NCBI GenBank assembly: GCA_037013495.1
Contig: CM072801.1
Location: forward strand, 70,417,816 to 70,481,815
Direction: 5' to 3'
Source of the DNA: Hippophae tibetana
Taxonomy: Eukaryota; Streptophyta; Magnoliopsida; Rosales; Elaeagnaceae
DNA length: 64,000 nucleotides
In this document: positions 1-10,488 of the stretch, in pieces
Numbering within the stretch: position 1 is the first letter of the stretch
Layout: each line of letters starts with the position of its first letter
Notes under the pieces: model-generated
What the model saw: only the letters and a program-made list of their open reading frames with translations
Database searches by the model: none
What the model was told of the DNA's origin: nothing
Program-made: the position numbers and the translations under genes

Positions 1-362
1 AATTCGATATATCAAATGTTTTTTTATTTTTGAACAAGTGAACAGTAACCACTTTCGTTTTCTCTTTTCTTAAATTTTTTGGAAGAATAGAGATTTATTG
101 ATCACATAAATAAAGAACCCTTGGTCAGCACAAATATCTCTTTTACATATCTATTGAATAAAATCGGAAGTAAGTAAAACGGAAATTTGTGACAAAAACA
201 TAAACCCTCGATAAGTGATGTAAACGATGGAATTTGGTTACAGAAATCAGGTTCTCTTGCGTGGCCAAAATTAACCGTGTGATTCTATACGAGCTTCGAT
301 GTTATATATTATAATAGTCTTTAAGATACCTCAGACTAGATTTATTGTCAATTAAAGTTGAA
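1..362 (+). repeat. Reference monomer (type A) with conserved and variable zones
   Basis: This is the first full monomer and serves as the coordinate frame. By eye, three zones hardly change across all monomers. Zone I (about 71-113) holds a T6 tract, 'ggaagaatagaga', the palindrome TGATCA at 100-105 and 'cataaataaa'. Zone II (about 191-250) holds 'aaaacataaaccctcgataa', 'gtgatgtaaacgatggaatt' and 'acagaaatcagg'. Zone III (about 290-317) holds 'cgagcttcgatg' and 'tatatattataatag'. The variable zones are about 20-65, 114-190, 251-289 and 318-350; they carry the diagnostic bases that define monomer types. Type A is marked by a long T run with 'gaacaagtgaac', 'actttcgttttctcttttc', 'ggtcagcac' and 'cagactagattt'. 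Conserved zones may reflect protein contacts, as proposed for other satellites, but selection was not tested. Confidence 0.9.
301..317 (+). other. Conserved AT-rich box, TATA-like, in every monomer
   Basis: The string 'gttatatattataatag' (or 'gtgatatattataatag' in g, i, c'-like and related right-domain types) is found near monomer position 301 in nearly all monomers. It resembles a TATA element, and satellites can be transcribed, but there is no accompanying promoter evidence. It is recorded as a conserved element only. Confidence 0.4.
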
Positions 363-382
363 AATTCGATATATCAAATGTT

Positions 383-399
383 TTGTTATTTTTTAACAA
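383..399. other. Recurrent short dyad (TTGTTA-T5-TAACAA)
   Basis: Monomer positions 21-37 form a perfect six-base inverted repeat around five T residues, given here for the monomer at 363. It recurs in most monomers whose head reads 'gttttgttattttttaacaa', and is usually followed directly by the palindrome GTTAAC. It is broken in type A and f monomers (tail 'gaacaagtg') and in those with 'ttttcttatt' or 'ttttattatt'. A structural role is speculation. Confidence 0.7.
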
Positions 400-2171
400 G
401 TTAAGAGTAACCCCTTTCCTGTTCTCTCCTCTTAAATTTTTTGGAAGAATAGAGATTTATTGATCACATAAATAAAGATCCCTTGGTCAGGAAAAATTTG
501 CCTTTTACATATCTATGGAATAAAATTGAAAGTAAGTAAAACGGAAATGTGTGATAAAAACATAAACCCTTGATAAGTGATGTAAAGGATGGAATTTGGT
601 TACAGAAATCAGGTTCTCTTATGTGGCCAAAATTAACCGTGTGATTCTATACGAGCTTCGATGTTATATATTATAATAGTCTTTAAGATACCTCAGTCTA
701 GAGTTGTGGTCGATTAAAGTTGAAAATTCGATATATCAAATGTTTTGTTATTTTTTAACAAGTTAATAGTAACCCCTTTCCTGTTCTCTCCTCTTAAATT
801 TTTTGGAAGAATAGAGATTTATTGATCACATAAATAAAGATCCCTTGTCCAGCCCAAATATCTCTTTTACATATCTATTGAATAAAATCGAATGTAAGTA
901 AAACGGAAATGTGTGACAAAAACATAAACCCTCGATAAGTGATGTAAAGAATGGAATTTGGTTGCAGAAATCAGGTTCTCTTGCGTGGCCAAAATTAATC
1001 GTGTGATTCGTTATGAGCTTCGATGTTATATATTATAATAGTGTTTAAGATACCTCAGTCTAGAGTTATTGTCGATTAAAGTTGAAAATTCGATATACAA
1101 ATGTTTTGTTATTTTTTAACAAGTTAACAGTAACCTCTTTCATGTTCTCTTCTCTTAAATTTTTTGGAAGAATAGAGATTTATTAATCACATAAATAAAG
1201 ATCCCTTGTCCAGCCCAAATATCTCTTTTACATATCTATTGAATAAAATCGAATGTAAGTAAAACGGAAATGTGTGACAAAAACATAAACCCTTGATAAG
1301 TGATGTAAAGGATGGAATTTGGTTACAGAAATCAGGTTCTCTTACGTGGCCAAAATTAATCGTGTGATTCGATACGAGCTTCGATGTTATATATTATAAT
1401 AGTCTTTAAGATACCTCAGTCTAGAGTTATGGTCGATTAAAGTTGAAAATTCGATATATCAAATGTTTTTTTATTTTTGAACAAGTGAACAGTAACCACT
1501 TTCGTTTTCTCTTTTCTTAAATTTTTTGGAAGAATAGAGATTTATTGATCACATAAATAAAGAACCCTTGGTCAGCACAAATATCTCTTTTACATATCTA
1601 TTGAATAAAATCGGAAGTAAGTAAAACGGAAATTTGTGACAAAAACATAAACCCTCGATAAGTGATGTAAACGATGGAATTTGGTTACAGAAATCAGGTT
1701 CTCTTGCGTGGCCAAAATTAACCGTGTGATTCTATACGAGCTTCGATGTTATATATTATAATAGTCTTTAAGATACCTCAGACTAGATTTATTGTCAATT
1801 AAAGTTGAAAATTCGATATATCAAATGTTTTGTTATTTTTTAACAAGTTAAGAGTAACCCCTTTCCTGTTCTCTCCTCTTAAATTTTTTGGAAGAATAGA
1901 GATTTATTGATCACATAAATAAAGATCCCTTGGTCAGGAAAAATTTGCCTTTTACATATCTATGGAATAAAATCGAAAGTAAGTAAAACGGAAATGTGTG
2001 ACAAAAACATAAACCCTTGATAAGTGATGTAAAGGATGGAATTTGGTTACAGAAATCAGGTTCTCTTACGTGGCCAAAATTAATCGTGTGATTCGATACG
2101 AGCTTCGATGTTATATATTATAATAGTCTTTAAGATACCTCAGTCTAGAGTTATGGTCGATTAAAGTTGAA

Positions 2172-4342
2172 AATTCGATATATCAAATGTTTTTTTATTT
2201 TTGAACAAGTGAACAGTAACCACTTTCGTTTTCTCTTTTCTTAAATTTTTTGGAAGAATAGAGATTTATTGATCACATAAATAAAGAACCCTTGGTCAGC
2301 ACAAATATCTCTTTTACATATCTATTGAATAAAATCGGAAGTAAGTAAAACGGAAATTTGTGACAAAAACATAAACCCTCGATAAGTGATGTAAACGATG
2401 GAATTTGGTTACAGAAATCAGGTTCTCTTGCGTGGCCAAAATTAACCGTGTGATTCTATACGAGCTTCGATGTTATATATTATAATAGTCTTTAAGATAC
2501 CTCAGACTAGATTTATTGTCAATTAAAGTTGAAAATTCGATATATCAAATGTTTTGTTATTTTTTAACAAGTTAAGAGTAACCCCTTTCCTGTTCTCTCC
2601 TCTTAAATTTTTTGGAAGAATAGAGATTTATTGATCACATAAATAAAGATCCCTTGGTCAGGAAAAATTTGCCTTTTACATATCTATGGAATAAAATTGA
2701 AAGTAAGTAAAACGGAAATGTGTGATAAAAACATAAACCCTTGATAAGTGATGTAAAGGATGGAATTTGGTTATAGAAATCAGGTTCTCTTATGTGGCCA
2801 AAATTAACCGTGTGATTCTATACGAGCTTCGATGTTATATATTATAATAGTCTTTAAGATACCTCAGTCTAGAGTTGTGGTCGATTAAAGTTGAAAATTC
2901 GATATATCAAATGTTTTGTTATTTTTTAACAAGTTAATAGTAACCCCTTTCCTGTTCTCTCCTCTTAAATTTTTTGGAAGAATAGAGATTTATTGATCAC
3001 ATAAATAAAGATCCCTTGTCCAGCCCAAATATCTCTTTTACATATCTATTGAATAAAATCGAATGTAAGTAAAACGGAAATGTGTGACAAAAACATAAAC
3101 CCTCGATAAGTGATGTAAAGAATGGAATTTGGTTGCAGAAATCAGGTTCTCTTGCGTGGCCAAAATTAATCGTGTGATTCGTTATGAGCTTCGATGTTAT
3201 ATATTATAATAGTGTTTAAGATACCTCAGTCTAGAGTTATTGTCGATTAAAGTTGAAAATTCGATATACAAATGTTTTGTTATTTTTTAACAAGTTAACA
3301 GTAACCTCTTTCATGTTCTCTTCTCTTAAATTTTTTGGAAGAATAGAGATTTATTAATCACATAAATAAAGATCCCTTGTCCAGCCCAAATATCTCTTTT
3401 ACATATCTATTGAATAAAATCGAATGTAAGTAAAACGGAAATGTGTGACAAAAACATAAACCCTTGATAAGTGATGTAAAGGATGGAATTTGGTTACAGA
3501 AATCAGGTTCTCTTACGTGGCCAAAATTAATCGTGTGATTCGATACGAGCTTCGATGTTATATATTATAATAGTCTTTAAGATACCTCAGTCTAGAGTTA
3601 TGGTCGATTAAAGTTGAAAATTCGATATATCAAATGTTTTTTTATTTTTGAACAAGTGAACAGTAACCACTTTCGTTTTCTCTTTTCTTAAATTTTTTGG
3701 AAGAATAGAGATTTATTGATCACATAAATAAAGAACCCTTGGTCAGCACAAATATCTCTTTTACATATCTATTGAATAAAATCGGAAGTAAGTAAAACGG
3801 AAATTTGTGACAAAAACATAAACCCTCGATAAGTGATGTAAACGATGGAATTTGGTTACAGAAATCAGGTTCTCTTGCGTGGCCAAAATTAACCGTGTGA
3901 TTCTATACGAGCTTCGATGTTATATATTATAATAGTCTTTAAGATACCTCAGACTAGATTTATTGTCAATTAAAGTTGAAAATTCGATATATCAAATGTT
4001 TTGTTATTTTTTAACAAGTTAAGAGTAACCCCTTTCCTGTTCTCTCCTCTTAAATTTTTTGGAAGAATAGAGATTTATTGATCACATAAATAAAGATCCC
4101 TTGGTCAGGAAAAATTTGCCTTTTACATATCTATGGAATAAAATCGAAAGTAAGTAAAACGGAAATGTGTGACAAAAACATAAACCCTTGATAAGTGATG
4201 TAAAGGATGGAATTTGGTTACAGAAATCAGGTTCTCTTACGTGGCCAAAATTAATCGTGTGATTCGATACGAGCTTCGATGTTATATATTATAATAGTCT
4301 TTAAGATACCTCAGTCTAGAGTTATGGTCGATTAAAGTTGAA
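2172..4342 (+). repeat. Six-monomer HOR, copy 2
   Basis: Monomers start at 2172, 2534, 2896, 3258, 3619 and 3981. The unit has the same six types, order and length (2171 bp) as copy 1. The only difference I saw is in the B monomer, where 'ggttacag' becomes 'ggttatag' at base 2774. Confidence 0.95.
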
Positions 4343-6513
4343 AATTCGATATATCAAATGTTTTTTTATTTTTGAACAAGTGAACAGTAACCACTTTCGT
4401 TTTCTCTTTTCTTAAATTTTTTGGAAGAATAGAGATTTATTGATCACATAAATAAAGAACCCTTGGTCAGCACAAATATCTCTTTTACATATCTATTGAA
4501 TAAAATCGGAAGTAAGTAAAACGGAAATTTGTGACAAAAACATAAACCCTCGATAAGTGATGTAAACGATGGAATTTGGTTACAGAAATCAGGTTCTCTT
4601 GCGTGGCCAAAATTAACCGTGTGATTCTATACGAGCTTCGATGTTATATATTATAATAGTCTTTAAGATACCTCAGACTAGATTTATTGTCAATTAAAGT
4701 TGAAAATTCGATATATCAAATGTTTTGTTATTTTTTAACAAGTTAAGAGTAACCCCTTTCCTGTTCTCTCCTCTTAAATTTTTTGGAAGAATAGAGATTT
4801 ATTGATCACATAAATAAAGATCCCTTGGTCAGGAAAAATTTGCCTTTTACATATCTATGGAATAAAATTGAAAGTAAGTAAAACGGAAATGTGTGATAAA
4901 AACATAAACCCTTGATAAGTGATGTAAAGGATGGAATTTGGTTACAGAAATCAGGTCCTCTTATGTGGCCAAAATTAACCGTGTGATTCTATACGAGCTT
5001 CGATGTTATATATTATAATAGTCTTTAAGATACCTCAGTCTAGAGTTGTGGTCGATTAAAGTTGAAAATTCGATATATCAAATGTTTTGTTATTTTTTAA
5101 CAAGTTAATAGTAACCCCTTTCCTGTTCTCTCCTCTTAAATTTTTTGGAAGAATAGAGATTTATTGATCACATAAATAAAGATCCCTTGTCCAGCCCAAA
5201 TATCTCTTTTACATATCTATTGAATAAAATCGAATGTAAGTAAAACGGAAATGTGTGACAAAAACATAAACCCTCGATAAGTGATGTAAAGAATGGAATT
5301 TGGTTGCAGAAATCAGGTTCTCTTGCGTGGCCAAAATTAATCGTGTGATTCGTTATGAGCTTCGATGTTATATATTATAATAGTGTTTAAGATACCTCAG
5401 TCTAGAGTTATTGTCGATTAAAGTTGAAAATTCGATATACAAATGTTTTGTTATTTTTTAACAAGTTAACAGTAACCTCTTTCATGTTCTCTTCTCTTAA
5501 ATTTTTTGGAAGAATAGAGATTTATTAATCACATAAATAAAGATCCCTTGTCCAGCCCAAATATCTCTTTTACATATCTATTGAATAAAATCGAATGTAA
5601 GTAAAACGGAAATGTGTGACAAAAACATAAACCCTTGATAAGTGATGTAAAGGATGGAATTTGGTTACAGAAATCAGGTTCTCTTACGTGGCCAAAATTA
5701 ATCGTGTGATTCGATACGAGCTTCGATGTTATATATTATAATAGTCTTTAAGATACCTCAGTCTAGAGTTATGGTCGATTAAAGTTGAAAATTCGATATA
5801 TCAAATGTTTTTTTATTTTTGAACAAGTGAACAGTAACCACTTTCGTTTTCTCTTTTCTTAAATTTTTTGGAAGAATAGAGATTTATTGATCACATAAAT
5901 AAAGAACCCTTGGTCAGCACAAATATCTCTTTTACATATCTATTGAATAAAATCGGAAGTAAGTAAAACGGAAATTTGTGACAAAAACATAAACCCTCGA
6001 TAAGTGATGTAAACGATGGAATTTGGTTACAGAAATCAGGTTCTCTTGCGTGGCCAAAATTAACCGTGTGATTCTATACGAGCTTCGATGTTATATATTA
6101 TAATAGTCTTTAAGATACCTCAGACTAGATTTATTGTCAATTAAAGTTGAAAATTCGATATATCAAATGTTTTGTTATTTTTTAACAAGTTAAGAGTAAC
6201 CCCTTTCCTGTTCTCTCCTCTTAAATTTTTTGGAAGAATAGAGATTTATTGATCACATAAATAAAGATCCCTTGGTCAGGAAAAATTTGCCTTTTACATA
6301 TCTATGGAATAAAATCGAAAGTAAGTAAAACGGAAATGTGTGACAAAAACATAAACCCTTGATAAGTGATGTAAAGGATGGAATTTGGTTACAGAAATCA
6401 GGTTCTCTTACGTGGCCAAAATTAATCGTGTGATTCGATACGAGCTTCGATGTTATATATTATAATAGTCTTTAAGATACCTCAGTCTAGAGTTATGGTC
6501 GATTAAAGTTGAA
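4343..6513 (+). repeat. Six-monomer HOR, copy 3
   Basis: This is the third 2171-bp copy, with the same order of monomers. The only difference I saw from copy 1 is in the B monomer, where 'caggttctc' becomes 'caggtcctc' at base 4957. A fourth unit starts at 6514 with an intact A monomer, but the next monomer already departs from B. Confidence 0.95.
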
Positions 6514-7960
6514 AATTCGATATATCAAATGTTTTTTTATTTTTGAACAAGTGAACAGTAACCACTTTCGTTTTCTCTTTTCTTAAATTTTTTGGAAGAA
6601 TAGAGATTTATTGATCACATAAATAAAGAACCCTTGGTCAGCACAAATATCTCTTTTACATATCTATTGAATAAAATCGGAAGTAAGTAAAACGGAAATT
6701 TGTGACAAAAACATAAACCCTCGATAAGTGATGTAAACGATGGAATTTGGTTACAGAAATCAGGTTCTCTTGCGTGGCCAAAATTAACCGTGTGATTCTA
6801 TACGAGCTTCGATGTTATATATTATAATAGTCTTTAAGATACCTCAGACTAGATTTATTGTCAATTAAAGTTGAAAATTCGATATATCAAATGTTTTGTT
6901 ATTTTTTAACAAGTTAAGAGTAACCCCTTTCCTGTTCTCTCCTCTTAAATTTTTTGGAAGAATAGAGATTTATTGATCACATAAATAAAGATCCCTTGTC
7001 CAGCCCAAATATCTCTTTTACATATCTATTGAATAAAATCGAATGGAAGTAAAACGGAAATGTGTGACAAAAACATAAACCCTCGATAAGTGATGTAAAG
7101 AATGGAATTTGGTTACAGAAATCAGGTTCTCTTGCGTGGCCAAAATTAATCGTGTGATTCGTTAGGAGCTTCGATGTTATATATTATAATAGTGTTTAAG
7201 ATACCTCAGTCTAGAGTTATTGTCGATTAAAGTTGAAAATTCGATATACAATTGTTTTGTTATTTTTTAACAAGTTAACAGTAACCCCTTTCATGTTCTC
7301 TTCTCTTAAATTTTTTGGAAGAATAGAGATTTATTGATCACATAAATAAAGATCCCTTGGTCAGGAAAAATTTGCCTTTTACATATCTATGGAATAAAAT
7401 CGGAAGTAAGTAAAACGGAAATGTGTGACAAAAACATAAACCTTTGATAAGTGATGTAAATGATGGAATTTGGTTACAGAAATCAGGTTCTCTTACGTGG
7501 CCAAAATTAATCGTGTGATTCGATACGAGCTTCGATGTTATATATTATAATAGTCTTTAAGATACCTCAGTCTAGAGTTATGGTCGATTAAAGTTGAAAA
7601 TTCGATATATTAAATGTTTTGTTATTTTTGAACAAGTGAACAGTAACCACTTTCGTTTTCTCTTTTCTTAAATTTTTTGGAAGAATAGAGATTTATTGAT
7701 CACATAAATAAAGAACCCTTGGTCATCACAAATATCTCTTTTACATATCTATTGAATAAAATCGGAAGTAAGTAAAACGGAAATTTGTGACAAAAACATA
7801 AACCCTCGATAAGTGATGTAAACGATGGAATTTGGTTACAGAAATCAGGTTCTCTTGCGTGGCCAAAATTACACGTGTGATTCTATACGAGCTGCGATAT
7901 TATATATTATAATAGTCTTTAAGATACCTCAGTTAAGATTTATTGTCAATTAAAGTTGAA
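6514..7960 (+). repeat. Transition of four monomers after the hexamer array
   Basis: Monomers start at 6514, 6876, 7238 and 7599. The first is a standard A. The second has a B head ('gttaagagt') but a C-like body ('gtccagccc', now with 'gaatggaag' instead of 'gaatgtaag'). The third starts 'gatatacaattg', has the B mark 'ggtcaggaaaaatttgcc' and a D-like end. The fourth is A-like with private changes: 'atattaaatg', 'ggtcatcac', 'tacacgtgtg' and 'gctgcgatatt'. No tandem HOR is visible in this stretch. Confidence 0.88.
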
Positions 7961-10488
7961 AATTCGATATATCAAATGTTTTGTTATTTTTTAACAAGTT
8001 AACAGTAACCCCTTTCCTGTTCTCTCCTCTTAAATTTTTTGGAAGAATAGAGATTTATTGATCACATAAATAAAGATCCCTTGTCCAGCCCAAATATCTC
8101 TTTTACATATCTATTGAATAAAATCGAATGGAAGTAAAACGGAAATGTGTGACAAAAACATAAACCCTCGATAAGTGATGTAAAGAATGGAATTTGGTTA
8201 CAGAAATCAGTTTCTCTTGCGTGGCCAAAATTAATCGTGTGATTCGTTATGAGCTTCGATGTTATATATTATAATAGTGTTTAAGATACCTTAGTCTAGA
8301 GTTTTGTCGATTAAAGTTGAAAATTCGATATAAAATGTTTTGTTATTTTTTAACAAGTTAACAGTAACCCCTTTCGTTTTCTCTTTTCTTAAATTTTTTG
8401 GAAGAATAGAGATTTATTGATCACATAAATAAAGAAACCTTGGTCAGCACAAATATCTCTTTTACATATCTATTGAATAAAATCGGAAGTAAGTAAAACG
8501 GAAATTTGTGACAAAAACATAAACCCTCGATAAGTGATGTAAACGATGGAATTTGGTTACAGAAATCAGGTTCTCTTGCGTGGCCAAAATTACACGTGTG
8601 ATTCTATACGAGCTTCGATGTTATATATTATAATAGTCTTTAAGATACCTCAGACTAGATTTATTGTCAATTAAAGTTGAAAATTCGATATATCAAATGT
8701 TTTGTTATTTTTTAACAAGTTAAGAGTAACCCCTTTCCTATTATTTCCTCTTAAATTTTTTGGAAGAATAGAGATTTATTGATCACATAAATAAAGATCC
8801 CTTGTCCAGCCCAAATATCTCTTTTACATATCTATTGAATAAAATCGAATGGAAGTAAAACGGAAATTTGTGACAAAAACATAAACCCTCGATAAGTGAT
8901 GTAAACGATGGAATTTGGTTACAGAAATCAGGTTCTCTTGCGTGGCCAAAATTACACGTGTGATTCTATACGAGCTTCGATGTTATATATTATAATAGTC
9001 TTTAAGATACCTCAGACTAGATTTATTGTCAATTAAAGTTGAAAATTCGATATATCAAATGTTTTGTTATTTTTTAACAAGTTAAGAGTAACCCCTTTCC
9101 TATTATTTCCTCTTAAATTTTTTGGAAGAATAGAGATTTATTGATCACATAAATAAAGATCCCTTGTCCAGCCCAAATATCTCTTTTACATATCTATTGA
9201 ATAAAATCGAATGGAAGTAAAACGGAAATGTGTGACAAAAACATAAACCCTCGATAAGTGATGTAAAGAATGGAATTTGGTTACAGAAATCAGTTTCTCT
9301 TGCGTGGCCAAAATTAATCGTGTGATTCGTTATGAGCTTCGATGTTATATATTATAATAGTGTTTAAGATACCTTAGTCTAGAGTTTTGTCGATTAAAGT
9401 TGAAAATTCGATATAAAATGTTTTGTTATTTTTTAACAAGTTAACAGTAACCCCTTTCGTTTTCTCTTTTCTTAAATTTTTTGGAAGAATAGAGATTTAT
9501 TGATCACATAAATAAAGAAACCTTGGTCAGCACAAATATCTCTTTTACATATCTATTGAATAAAATCGGAAGTAAGTAAAACGGAAATTTGTGACAAAAA
9601 CATAAACCCTCGATAAGTGATGTAAACGATGGAATTTGGTTACAGAAATCAGGTTCTCTTGCGTGGCCAAAATTACACGTGTGATTCTATACGAGCTTCG
9701 ATGTTATATATTATAATAGTCTTTAAGATACCTCAGACTAGATTTATTGTCAATTAAAGTTGAAAATTCGATATATCAAATGTTTTGTTATTTTTTAACA
9801 AGTTAAGAGTAACCCCTTTCCTATTATTTCCTCTTAAATTTTTTGGAAGAATAGAGATTTATTGATCACATAAATAAAGATCCCTTGTCCAGCCCAAATA
9901 TCTCTTTTACATATCTATTGAATAAAATCGAATGGAAGTAAAACGGAAATTTGTGACAAAAACATAAACCCTCGATAAGTGATGTAAACGATGGAATTTG
10001 GTTACAGAAATCAGGTTCTCTTGCGTGGCCAAAATTACACGTGTGATTCTATACGAGCTTCGATGTTATATATTATAATAGTCTTTAAGATACCTCAGAC
10101 TAGATTTATTGTCAATTAAAGTTGAAAATTCGATATATCAAATGTTTTGTTATTTTTTAACAAGTTAAGAGTAACCCCTTTCCTATTATTTCCTCTTAAA
10201 TTTTTTGGAAGAATAGAGATTTATTGATCACATAAATAAAGATCCCTTGTCCAGCCCAAATATCTCTTTTACATATCTATTGAATAAAATCGAATGGAAG
10301 TAAAACGGAAATTTGTGACAAAAACATAAACCCTCGATAAGTGATGTAAACGATGGAATTTGGTTACAGAAATCAGGTTCTCTTGCGTGGCCAAAATTAA
10401 CCGTGTGATTCGATACGAGCTTCGATGTTATATATTATAATAGTCTTTAAGATACCTCAGTCTAGATTTATTGTCAATTAAAGTTGAA
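7961..10488 (+). repeat. Three-monomer HOR (1083 bp), about two copies
   Basis: Monomers start at 7961, 8322, 8682, 9044, 9405, 9765 and 10127. The period of 1083 bp is shown by 7961/9044, 8322/9405 and 8682/9765. Diagnostic marks are the two-base-shorter head 'gatataaaatg' at 8322 and 9405, 'cctattatttcc' at about 8737, 9100, 9821 and 10181, 'cagtttctc' at about 8208 and 9291, 'gagttttgtcg' and 'tacacgtgtg'. The repeated segment begins inside the 7961 monomer, because its head still reads 'cctgttctctcc', and fades inside the 10127 monomer, which regains 'taaccgtgtg'. Confidence 0.92.

Larger units (their letters stand above)
1..2171 (+). repeat. Six-monomer HOR, copy 1 (A-B-C-D-A-B/D)
   Basis: Monomers start at 1 (A), 363 (B), 725 (C), 1087 (D), 1448 (A) and 1810 (B/D). 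The two A monomers read identically. B is marked by 'ggtcaggaaaaatttgcc', 'attgaaag' and 'gagttgtggtcg'; C by 'gttaatag', 'gtccagccc' and 'gtgtttaag'; D by 'gatatacaaatg', 'ttattaatcac' and 'gagttatggtcg'. The sixth monomer begins as B and ends as D, switching around monomer position 165-180. The unit is therefore a four-monomer block plus a two-monomer block in which C is lost and B and D are fused, as expected from unequal crossing over. Confidence 0.95.

Noticed and set aside
108..172. AATAAA polyadenylation signals (two per monomer)
   Set aside because: They are present in every monomer with no gene upstream; expected in 70% AT sequence.
201..210. Plant-type telomere unit AAACCCT in nearly every monomer
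   Set aside because: It is a single seven-base match inside 'cataaaccctcg', never in tandem, and can occur by chance in one founding monomer.
305..316. Bacterial -10 promoter (TATAAT) in the conserved AT box
   Set aside because: The context is a eukaryotic-style satellite without genes, and AT-rich DNA gives such matches freely. No suitably placed -35 element was seen.
1..362. The 362-bp monomer as an ancient dimer of two 181-bp halves
   Set aside because: Comparing the halves by eye shows only short coincidences such as 'cataaa' and 'ttcgat', with no sustained alignment. A local alignment of 1-181 with 182-362 would settle it.
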